A stretch of DNA of 24,986 bases from a virus: the IMG/VR virus record IMGVR_UViG_3300049737_000047, positions 1 to 24,986 of that record; one strand, given 5' to 3'. Under the pieces are notes generated by a model. It was not told the origin of the DNA, searched no databases, and saw only the letters and a program-made list of their open reading frames with translations. Of this stretch, positions 14,022 through 20,085 are shown one piece after another. The first letter of the stretch is position 1, and each line of letters begins with the position of its first letter. The position numbers and the translations under genes are program-made.

Positions 14022-14881
14022 TTGAACATCTTTCCTAAATTCCATACTACTAAAGAGTATCTAGTTCCCTCAGTAACTGGAGTAACCAAGTGGTGTATGA
14101 ATGATGGAAATACTATGATAGAACCTCTTGGTCTTATTTCCGTACAAGTGTGATATCTTTTACTACCCATATGAGGCCCTAAATCAAATTTAAGATTACC
14201 ACCTTTGTAATTTTTTGGATTGGTTAAATTTACTGTTACGGATAATTTTCTAGTCTTCCAGAATTGATTTGGATTATCTACAAAACCAGGCGCTGGAATA
14301 TATCTTGGCAATCCTTCAAATTTACCACCCCTATATGTTTTATCAAACTTTATTTCTTTACCAGTATCATCTTTTGCAACTATATAATTCCCATCATTAT
14401 CTTTTCTTCTTTGTTCTTCTACTGTTGGGTCAAATGGTATGTATGGTCTTGAACCACCATCAGTATGCCAAGAATAAAACTGGCCTGGATTGTAAACTGT
14501 AAACTGACAAGTTTCAGAAAAATCCCACTCAAAATTCCAGTTTGCTTTTTGATTTGCTTCTCGTATAAATGGGTGTATTAAATCATATATCCATTTATCT
14601 GCTAACCACCCAACTTTAGTATCTCTAACATAAACATCTTCTTCTTTAATACCTTTTTGTCTTCTACCTTGTGCAGTCAAATGATTTTGTGCGATATTAC
14701 CAGCGTTAGATGTTTCACCACCCTTTTGTCTAAAATCAAAAGTAGTAGCATCAGTTGCTTGCTTTCCATTTTTTTGTTCTGTGAGAGTCATATCAGATAA
14801 CCCTCTTTCTATAATTGCATTACATTGTTGGTCATTTAATGCACCTATGAAATAATAGTAGTTATTTTCACATATACTCAT
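14018..14881 (-). CDS. PKHD-type 2OG-Fe(II) hydroxylase (287 aa)
   Basis: The core matches prolyl-4-hydroxylase-like (PKHD/PiuC-type) enzymes: QFTVYNPGQFYSWHTDGG (126-143) with H139 and D141, then PRGSIIVFPSFIHHLVTPV with distal H264, and EGTRYSLVVW with R274 binding 2-oxoglutarate. All ligands are present. Compared with the usual roughly 225 residues it has an insertion after the His-x-Asp motif (about residues 144-205). Such enzymes are common in T4-like marine phages, with unproven substrates. Start and end overlap the neighbours as ATGA, which ties it to the uvsY-uvsW operon. Confidence 0.85.
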   Translation of the reverse strand: MSICENNYYYFIGALNDQQCNAIIERGLSDMTLTEQKNGKQATDATTFDFRQKGGETSNAGNIAQNHLTAQGRRQKGIKEEDVYVRDTKVGWLADKWIYDLIHPFIREANQKANWNFEWDFSETCQFTVYNPGQFYSWHTDGGSRPYIPFDPTVEEQRRKDNDGNYIVAKDDTGKEIKFDKTYRGGKFEGLPRYIPAPGFVDNPNQFWKTRKLSVTVNLTNPKNYKGGNLKFDLGPHMGSKRYHTCTEIRPRGSIIVFPSFIHHLVTPVTEGTRYSLVVWNLGKMFK

Positions 14882-15288
14882 AATGCACCCTCCGTATATT
14901 TAATCCAAGTTGTTATGTTTCTTAATTGAAATCCTCTACTATGCAAATTTTTTACTATATGTTCTAAATAACCAGAAACTACTTTAAGATAATCTAATTT
15001 AGATTGTAGTCTAATCATATCTTCATCTGATTCTAAATATGTCGGAATATCTTGTCTAAGAATTTTTAACTCAAATGGTTTCTCTGCTTTACCAGAATAG
15101 TATTCCCATTTTTGTTTTTTTAATATTTTCATATCAGTTTCAGCCTTACTTAACATAAGTCTAAAATTAGTGTAAAGTTTTAAATATTTATTTAATAATG
15201 CTGGACTTCTAGTCTCTTCTAGATTGATATTAGTTTCATCAATCTTTGAGTCTTTGTCAAACATTTCTTGTATTTTTGTTAAATCCAT
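14878..15288 (-). CDS. uvsY: Recombination mediator UvsY
   Basis: A 136-residue protein (T4 UvsY: 137) that lines up with T4 UvsY from the first residue: MDLTKIQEMFDKDSKID corresponds to the T4 N-terminus, KWEYYSGKA to its RLDYYSGRG, and the end SRGFQLRNITTWIKYTEGAL to SRGFAIKHIQDMRAFEAGK. UvsY loads the UvsX recombinase onto ssDNA coated with gp32. There is no Shine-Dalgarno before the ATG. Instead a consensus sigma70 promoter ends 5 bases before it, so the mRNA should start at or next to the ATG. The stop overlaps the oxygenase start as ATGA. Confidence 0.9.
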   Translation of the reverse strand: MDLTKIQEMFDKDSKIDETNINLEETRSPALLNKYLKLYTNFRLMLSKAETDMKILKKQKWEYYSGKAEKPFELKILRQDIPTYLESDEDMIRLQSKLDYLKVVSGYLEHIVKNLHSRGFQLRNITTWIKYTEGAL

Positions 15289-15293
15289 ACTAT

Positions 15294-15322
15294 ATTATAT
15301 ACCATAATTAAAAAGTTGTCAA
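15294..15322 (-). promoter_or_regulatory. Consensus sigma70 promoter, leaderless start for uvsY
   Basis: On the minus strand: TTGACA (15322-15317), exactly 17 bases, TATAAT (15299-15294), perfect in both boxes. The -10 ends 5 bases before the uvsY ATG (15288), so transcription should begin at the ATG or within a base or two. It fills the 37-base gap between uvsY and the preceding late gene, and lets uvsY, the oxygenases and uvsW be expressed before late genes. Confidence 0.85.
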
Positions 15323-15325
15323 GTC

Positions 15326-15916
15326 TTATAACGATTCAAATTTAAATAATTGATATTGAAAGGTTGCAGTCGCACTCATATATTGAGTATCTGCTTGGTC
15401 ATTTGTATATTGTAATGCAGAAAGTGTTACTGGATATACATTTGAAAAGTTAACATTCAATACTGGGTTATTCTTATTAGATAGTATTGTTAATGTTGCA
15501 TCTGAGTACATTGCACCGTCTGGTGTTCTAGGTTTAGGTGTATCTGAAGGTGCATTTATTTTTGATTGAGATGTAGGAAACTGGTCTACATTTTCTTGTC
15601 TAAAACTTTTGAACTGAGCTCTATCTTCTGGAAATCCAATCGCCATAATCCAGTTAAAAAGTTCTTGATAATTCTGTAATTTTTCATCTACTAAAAAAGT
15701 TATTTCAAGATTTTCAAATGTTACCTTATCTGGTAAAACTGGAATATCTTTGAAAGGTGTAGGAAATATTGCATCACCCATATTAACGCCTGGTATATTA
15801 CACGCAGTAGTAAAGAATTGTACTTTAGGTAATTGTATAATAGAGAACCTATACTGACTCGGTGCAGAATAGTCTATCTCTTCTGGTTGTCGTGTGAGTG
15901 CGTTTAAATCTGTCAT
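15326..15916 (-). CDS. Tail-tube-fold structural protein (gp19-like superfamily, 196 aa)
   Basis: The pattern SQYRFSIIQLPKVQFFTTAC (20-39), NIPGVNMGDAIFPTPFKDIP and VTFENLEITFLVDEKLQNYQ is that of the phage tail-tube/baseplate-tube fold (gp19, also gp54/gp48 N-terminal parts), with a polar Pro/Ser-rich insert about residues 110-130. It differs from the gp19 gene at 21610 and is too short for T4 gp54 (320). I prefer the ATG at 15916: a TATAAATA late promoter sits 5 bases before it, while the ATG at 15934 would lie upstream of that promoter. Late expression and fold point to a tail component, perhaps tube initiator, terminator or a baseplate tube element. The exact role is open. Confidence 0.6.
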   Translation of the reverse strand: MTDLNALTRQPEEIDYSAPSQYRFSIIQLPKVQFFTTACNIPGVNMGDAIFPTPFKDIPVLPDKVTFENLEITFLVDEKLQNYQELFNWIMAIGFPEDRAQFKSFRQENVDQFPTSQSKINAPSDTPKPRTPDGAMYSDATLTILSNKNNPVLNVNFSNVYPVTLSALQYTNDQADTQYMSATATFQYQLFKFESL

Positions 15917-15921
15917 ACTAT

Positions 15922-15929
15922 TATTTATA
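15922..15929 (-). promoter_or_regulatory. T4-type late promoter (TATAAATA)
   Basis: Exact TATAAATA on the minus strand, 5 bases before the ATG at 15916. In T4 the start site lies 6 bases after this box, which here is the A of the ATG itself, predicting a leaderless late mRNA. It lies directly after the gp23 terminator, restarting late transcription. Confidence 0.7.
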
Positions 15930-15932
15930 ATC

Positions 15933-15963
15933 AAAAAAAAAGGGGAGCGAACTCCCCTTTTTT
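15933..15963 (-). terminator. Intrinsic terminator after gp23
   Basis: GGGGAG (15942-15947) and CTCCCC (15952-15957) form a 6-bp GC-rich stem with loop CGAA/TTCG, extended by A/T pairs. In the gp23 direction the stem is followed by nine T. It lies 23 bases after the gp23 stop, so it ends the abundant capsid message. A T run on the other side makes it potentially bidirectional. Confidence 0.88.
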
Positions 15964-15985
15964 GTGGTGTGGTAGATTGTAGTTA

Positions 15986-17326
15986 TTACATTAAGTTAGA
16001 AACTTTAACTCTTCTGTAATATTGGTTAGTTTCTTTAGTAAATGCAGTATTTGAAGAACCAGCATCGTTGTTATCAGCTAACGCACCAGCGTCAACTGCG
16101 AATGGGTTATCAATCATACCGTATCTAGTTTTAAAACCGATTTTTGGTTGGAAAGTTTGCTCACCAACTGCTCTCACCATTTGTAGTGGAACATATGGGC
16201 AATAGAAAGTACCAGCATCATAAGGTGAAGTACCTTTATATCCAACAACATAGTATTGACTTGCAGCTACATTTGCAGCGTATGGGTCAACATATACTCT
16301 GTAACGACCATTCAATACACCAGCAAAAGTGTTTTGAGTGTCATCAACTTGTAGGTTGTTGTTTAATGCAGATTGGTAATCTAGAATTCCAGCCATTTGT
16401 AAAGCAGAAGCAACATCAGCACTTACTAGTAAGATGTTACCTTTTCCTCTACGAGTTTTTTGACCGATTGCATTTGCATCTCTTTCAATTTGGAACATTA
16501 GACCTTTGAATTTTTCAACAGACCATCTACCGTTAGAGTCTGTATCTAAGTCAAAAGTACCAGCAGTAGTTGTATTTACAGCAGCACCTTCTACGGCAGT
16601 TCTGTAAATTCTTCTTACTACTTCCCTATTGATTTCTGCAAGAATTTCAGCAGAAAGGATGTTTGCAAGTTCTGTTTCTGCATCAAGACCGTGAATTGCT
16701 TTTAAGTCTTGTGCAAGTTCCATTGTGTACTCAGCTTTAAGTGCTCTAGACTTTGCAGTAACAGTTGATTTCTCAATAGAGAAAGCCATTTGTGCAAAGT
16801 GGTTTTGAGAACTATCACCTAATGCTTCTGCCTGTGCAGCAGTCATACCTTGTGCGAAAGTATAAGCGCCTTCTGGAGAGTCATTAAGTACACTTGGGTT
16901 AGTACCTTGTTGTGCAGCTGTCAGTGAAGATGATGAGTTATCAGCAGAATGTTCGCCATCTGCTTCATCAACTAGTGCTTCTGCACCAGACTGGTCATCA
17001 AATCTTGAACGCATAGCAAAGATTAAACCAGTTGGGCCAGTCATTGGTTGCACACCACAAATGTCATATGCAATTAAGTTTGGCATAGCTCTTCTTACTA
17101 ATGAAATTAGGATCGGATCCCAATTTGCCATTGGATTAGCACCAGCTGCAGTTGCGTTAGTAGGAACTGATTCTGACAAGAAAGAAGCATCTTCTCTAAG
17201 TGCCTTTTCTTGATTTTCTAAAATAACAGTAGTGACGGCTCTTCTATAACTATCATTGATTTTTGGTAAATCTGGATGGTCTAGAACGGGCTGCCACTTC
17301 TCTTGTAAATGTGTTGTTTGAAACAT
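15986..17326 (-). CDS. 23: Major capsid protein gp23
   Basis: A 446-residue T4-type major capsid protein (T4: 521). Signature stretches are VRRAMPNLIAYDICGVQPMT and PTGLIFAMRSRF near residues 77-110, and EILAEINREVVRRIYRTA in the middle, all strongly conserved in gp23. The N-terminal propeptide probably ends at LSE-S (cut after E52), matching the L/I-x-E rule of the gp21 protease. The ribosome site AAGGAG precedes the ATG. A near-match late promoter lies upstream and a strong terminator downstream. No gp24 vertex gene follows, as is usual in marine relatives. Confidence 0.97.
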   Translation of the reverse strand: MFQTTHLQEKWQPVLDHPDLPKINDSYRRAVTTVILENQEKALREDASFLSESVPTNATAAGANPMANWDPILISLVRRAMPNLIAYDICGVQPMTGPTGLIFAMRSRFDDQSGAEALVDEADGEHSADNSSSSLTAAQQGTNPSVLNDSPEGAYTFAQGMTAAQAEALGDSSQNHFAQMAFSIEKSTVTAKSRALKAEYTMELAQDLKAIHGLDAETELANILSAEILAEINREVVRRIYRTAVEGAAVNTTTAGTFDLDTDSNGRWSVEKFKGLMFQIERDANAIGQKTRRGKGNILLVSADVASALQMAGILDYQSALNNNLQVDDTQNTFAGVLNGRYRVYVDPYAANVAASQYYVVGYKGTSPYDAGTFYCPYVPLQMVRAVGEQTFQPKIGFKTRYGMIDNPFAVDAGALADNNDAGSSNTAFTKETNQYYRRVKVSNLM

Positions 17327-17352
17327 CTTAGTTTCTCCTTATATATTTACTA

Positions 17353-17360
17353 TATTTATC
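17353..17360 (-). promoter_or_regulatory. Late-promoter-like box before gp23 (GATAAATA)
   Basis: One mismatch from TATAAATA, placed in the 35-base gap between the gp22 stop and the gp23 start, 26 bases before the ATG. Position and similarity to the exact boxes before gp18 and gp22 suggest gp23 has its own late promoter. Confidence 0.5.
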
Positions 17361-17361
17361 A

Positions 17362-18573
17362 TTACGATTTATTTACTGCCCTTTTATGGGTTTTGTTAAT
17401 TGCAGCCGTATATGCCGCCATTATATCTGAGTTTGCTTCAATAGTCTTAGGACTTTCAGCGTCTTCAGATAATACTTCTTCAACTTTTTTCTCTGAAGGG
17501 AAGTATGATTCTTTCAAAGTAGATAGTTTTTCTTTAAAAGATTCTTCATCAGAAAATTCAACATCAGCAGTTAAAGAATGAAATTTTTCTTTTTCTGTTT
17601 CTGCTAAATCTTTTGATACTTCAGAAATTAATGATTCACGAACAAGTTCACCAACTTTATTCTTAGCTGATTTATCTTGTTCCATCAAATCGTTCACTTT
17701 TGCTTTTAGTTCCTCAATTTCTTTAGTCTGTGCTTCAAGAATGTCATATTTTTCGTTTGGAACATCAATATAGTGGTCTTCAAATAAAGATTTAAGACCA
17801 GTAATAAAGTCTTCAGCGATTTCTCCCTTTAGACCTCTTTCAATAGCAAGTTGATTTTCTTTCTTCCACTCTTCAGTAACATAAGTTAGATATGAGTCAA
17901 TTTTCTCAACCATATCTTCTTTTGCTTCTTCAATAGCTTGTACTTTCTCTTCTTGTAAAGCTCCCTTTACTTCAGAGATTTTAGATGATACTGCAGCTTC
18001 AAATATTGTTTCAGCTTTAGCTTTAAACTCATCAGAAAAATCTTCACCTTCTAGTAATGCATCAACATCTTTTTTAACATCAACACTCTCATTTGTCTTC
18101 TTCTTATGATTTTTACCATAAATTTCAGAGGCAAGTTGAGTTTTAGTCATACCTTTGGTGTATTGATTAACGAGTTCAGTTTTAGAAAGTTTAGATAATT
18201 TTGATACAGCTTCTTCCATATCGTCATCATCGTCATCTTCTTCATCATCTGTTTTCATATCTTTAGGTTCTTCTTCGTCCTCATCATCGTGTTCGGCTTC
18301 TTTAATAGTATCTGCCTTTTCTGGAGGAACAGCACCTTTAGTGGGTGCAGAAGTGTCCTTTTTAACTTTTTTTGCGGCGTCTGGTTTTCCAACCATATTC
18401 GCATCTTTTTCGGGCGTTGGGCCACCTACATCTTCTGGTTTTTCACCATCTTTCATTTTTGGCATAGGGTCTGCCTTACCACCAGTAGAATTAGGTTTTT
18501 TGCCGTTGGCTTCATCTAGTTCCGCTACGACTTCTTTTTCCAACTCCTCAATAGTCTTATCTAGTTCTGACAT
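17362..18573 (-). CDS. 22: Prohead core scaffold protein gp22 (enlarged)
   Basis: A 403-residue acidic, helical protein between the protease and capsid genes, where T4 has gp22 (269 residues). The C-terminal about 240 residues (from VDALLEGEDFSDEFKAKAET, about 170) look like the usual coiled-coil scaffold. The first about 160 are an extra, low-complexity, Lys/Pro/Asp/Glu-rich part with an acidic block EEDDDDDDMEEA (111-122), then a helical patch KTELVNQYTKGMTKTQLASE (131-150) that is SAP-like. It shapes the prohead and is degraded by gp21. A late promoter lies 31 bases upstream and an AAGGAG site precedes the ATG. Confidence 0.88.
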   Translation of the reverse strand: MSELDKTIEELEKEVVAELDEANGKKPNSTGGKADPMPKMKDGEKPEDVGGPTPEKDANMVGKPDAAKKVKKDTSAPTKGAVPPEKADTIKEAEHDDEDEEEPKDMKTDDEEDDDDDDMEEAVSKLSKLSKTELVNQYTKGMTKTQLASEIYGKNHKKKTNESVDVKKDVDALLEGEDFSDEFKAKAETIFEAAVSSKISEVKGALQEEKVQAIEEAKEDMVEKIDSYLTYVTEEWKKENQLAIERGLKGEIAEDFITGLKSLFEDHYIDVPNEKYDILEAQTKEIEELKAKVNDLMEQDKSAKNKVGELVRESLISEVSKDLAETEKEKFHSLTADVEFSDEESFKEKLSTLKESYFPSEKKVEEVLSEDAESPKTIEANSDIMAAYTAAINKTHKRAVNKS

Positions 18574-18604
18574 TGAAGGTTCTCCTTGTTTTAATTATCA
18601 TTAT

Positions 18605-18612
18605 TATTTATA
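18605..18612 (-). promoter_or_regulatory. T4-type late promoter (TATAAATA) before gp22
   Basis: Exact TATAAATA on the minus strand in the 42-base gap between the gp21 stop and the gp22 ATG, 31 bases before the start, leaving a leader with AAGGAG. Recognised by gp55-programmed polymerase in T4. Confidence 0.75.
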
Positions 18613-18615
18613 GTT

Positions 18616-19263
18616 TTATAACTTTTTAAGAAATTTTGCAAACGCAAGAGCTTCCACATTTGGAAGTTTTTTACGCACAGAACTCTCTATAGTTTCAACT
18701 ATGTCACTTATTTCAACTTCTTTTAGAAGTCCATTATTCCAAACCCATTCCTTACCTTCCATAATTCCGTTTACGAAAGCTTTAGGTGCAGAGGGGTCTG
18801 CAACTATATCAGCAGCAGCTGCCAACATAAAATCTTTTTTCACATAATTTGCACCGTTTTTTTGTTCAAGACTACCCATACCTCTAGAAGAAACACCAAG
18901 TGTGCCACCTTCATCTATGATATTTTTTACAATCTTACCCATTGGTGTGTTCATAATTTTTGCTTCACCTATAAAATCATCTCCATCTCTTTGTAAAGAA
19001 GTTACCATATGTGAAACTCTATCCAGATTTACCGTTGGGCCTTCTGGGTGTCCAAGTTCACCATATGCACGATTTTTTTCAATGAATTTTTCAGAGTATC
19101 TTTTTACTTCATTTTCCAAAACATCTGTTGGATATACTCTACCATTACGGTTCTTTATGTTACCTTGCATAAATACACCTTGAATTTTGTAATTTTTGCT
19201 ACCTTTATCGTCTTCTTCAGTAAGAAATTTTACATTTTCAAGTGCTTCAGATATTAATTTCAT
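18616..19263 (-). CDS. 21: Prohead protease gp21
   Basis: A 215-residue serine protease of the U9/S77 type, the same length as T4 gp21 (212). AYGELGHPEG holds the catalytic His72, TLGVSSRGMG (121-130) the catalytic Ser (S125 or S126), and AADIVADPSAPKAF an Asp of the triad region. It cleaves the scaffold, core proteins and gp23 after L/I-x-E during head maturation. The ATG is preceded by AAGGAAAG. The neighbours (core proteins before, scaffold and capsid after) are as in T4. Confidence 0.94.
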   Translation of the reverse strand: MKLISEALENVKFLTEEDDKGSKNYKIQGVFMQGNIKNRNGRVYPTDVLENEVKRYSEKFIEKNRAYGELGHPEGPTVNLDRVSHMVTSLQRDGDDFIGEAKIMNTPMGKIVKNIIDEGGTLGVSSRGMGSLEQKNGANYVKKDFMLAAAADIVADPSAPKAFVNGIMEGKEWVWNNGLLKEVEISDIVETIESSVRKKLPNVEALAFAKFLKKL

Positions 19264-19273
19264 TCATCTTTCC

Positions 19274-19660
19274 TTATGATAGGTTATTATAACCAGAAAC
19301 TTTTCTTAACTTTAAAATAACAAAACCGACACAAGCGGCATCGTTTTCCATATGTATATCACCAGATATACCACTTCCAGCATTATTAGTAATTGGTGGT
19401 AATTGTTGACTACCAATGTTAAAATTACCATTACTATTTAATGTAAGTGCAGTTGTATTAGATGTTGCGTGAAATTCTATTTCAGTTGTTGAACTTACAC
19501 TCCAAGTGCAAGAAACAATCGCAAGTCTAGGATTTGTTGAGGCTCCAGCAAGTCCAGATGCATCTACAACTTCAGTTGCAGTTCCGTTTGTTCCAGTAAT
19601 AAGAACAAGAACTACTGTTTCAAAATCTGTATCTTTTAGATTTCTTACTGTAAAAGCCAT
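19274..19660 (-). CDS. Beta-rich virion-associated protein (128 aa), unknown
   Basis: I do not recognise a named family, though similar 'MAFTVRNLKDTDFET' starts occur at this place in marine T4-like phages. It is rich in Thr, Ser, Val and Asn with alternating beta pattern (TEIEFHATSNTTALTLNSNG) and has low charge, typical of head decoration or other surface proteins. There is no signal peptide. T4 has no gene here: the order 20-67-68-21 is broken by this insert. A late promoter box inside the previous gene, about 103 bases upstream, could give it high late expression. A role as capsid decoration or minor virion protein is inference. Confidence 0.55.
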   Translation of the reverse strand: MAFTVRNLKDTDFETVVLVLITGTNGTATEVVDASGLAGASTNPRLAIVSCTWSVSSTTEIEFHATSNTTALTLNSNGNFNIGSQQLPPITNNAGSGISGDIHMENDAACVGFVILKLRKVSGYNNLS

Positions 19661-19661
19661 A

Positions 19662-19910
19662 TTACTTTCCTATTGTTAACATTTCTCTTTCAAAATAACT
19701 CATTAATTCTTTGTTAGTTACTTTGTGTTTCTTAGAAACTAAATTAATATTGTTCTCAAAACTATTTATAAAATCTGAAGAGTTAGAATCCATTTTATTG
19801 AATATTTCATCAACTGCCTTCTTCATTTTAGGAGTCAGTTTTCTGTATTCCTTACTTCTTTTATGTTCGTCTTTTTCTACTATTTTAGAATAAAAGCTAT
19901 CAAACTTCAT
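19662..19910 (-). CDS. Small helical prohead-region protein (82 aa), gp68 position
   Basis: A charged, helical protein (KLTPKMKKAVDEIFNKMDS, then DFINSFENNINLVSKKHKVT) with a basic to mixed charge. It occupies the place of T4 gene 68 (prohead core protein, 141 residues) but I cannot show homology. It overlaps the gp67-like gene by 11 bases, and the next gene starts 2 bases after it. The internal TATAAATA box at 19763-19770 is encoded by Phe-Ile-Asn-Ser codons. A core or scaffold role is inference from position. Confidence 0.5.
   Translation of the reverse strand: MKFDSFYSKIVEKDEHKRSKEYRKLTPKMKKAVDEIFNKMDSNSSDFINSFENNINLVSKKHKVTNKELMSYFEREMLTIGK
19763..19770 (-). promoter_or_regulatory. Internal T4-type late promoter (TATAAATA)
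   Basis: Exact TATAAATA on the minus strand inside the gp68-position gene, about 103 bases before the ATG of the 128-residue gene (19660). It could drive that gene and gp21. A chance occurrence from codon use is possible. Confidence 0.4.
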
Positions 19911-20085
19911 CTTCCCCTACCTCTGGTATGTGTGATGTTACCATATCTTTTGAAATAGTTTGTCTTTCTTTTTCTAAAGTTTCTCCAACCTTATCAGACA
20001 TAATATTTTTGAAATCAGATTCTGATTCTAAATTATTTCCGTTAACTATATTATCAACCATTGATTTTATTTTTTCCTGGCTCAT
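19900..20085 (-). CDS. 67: Prohead core protein gp67-like (61 aa)
   Basis: A small acidic-ended helical protein: MSQEKIKSMVDNIVNGNNLE, then DFKNIMSDKVGETLEKERQT and a tail EVGEDEV. This pattern (a short helix, then 'D-F-x-x-x-M-x-x-K-V-x-x-x-L-x-x-x-R', then an acidic end) matches gp67-like core proteins of marine T4-like phages; T4 gp67 is 80 residues and lies in the same place. I chose the ATG at 20085, which has AAAGGAG 6-7 bases before it, over longer frames. It overlaps the portal gene by 32 bases in another frame. Confidence 0.65.
   Translation of the reverse strand: MSQEKIKSMVDNIVNGNNLESESDFKNIMSDKVGETLEKERQTISKDMVTSHIPEVGEDEV

Noticed and set aside
19282-19294. Inverted repeat GGTTATTATAACC before gp21
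   Set aside because: A 6-bp AT-rich palindrome without T run in coding DNA is too weak to call an operator or terminator.
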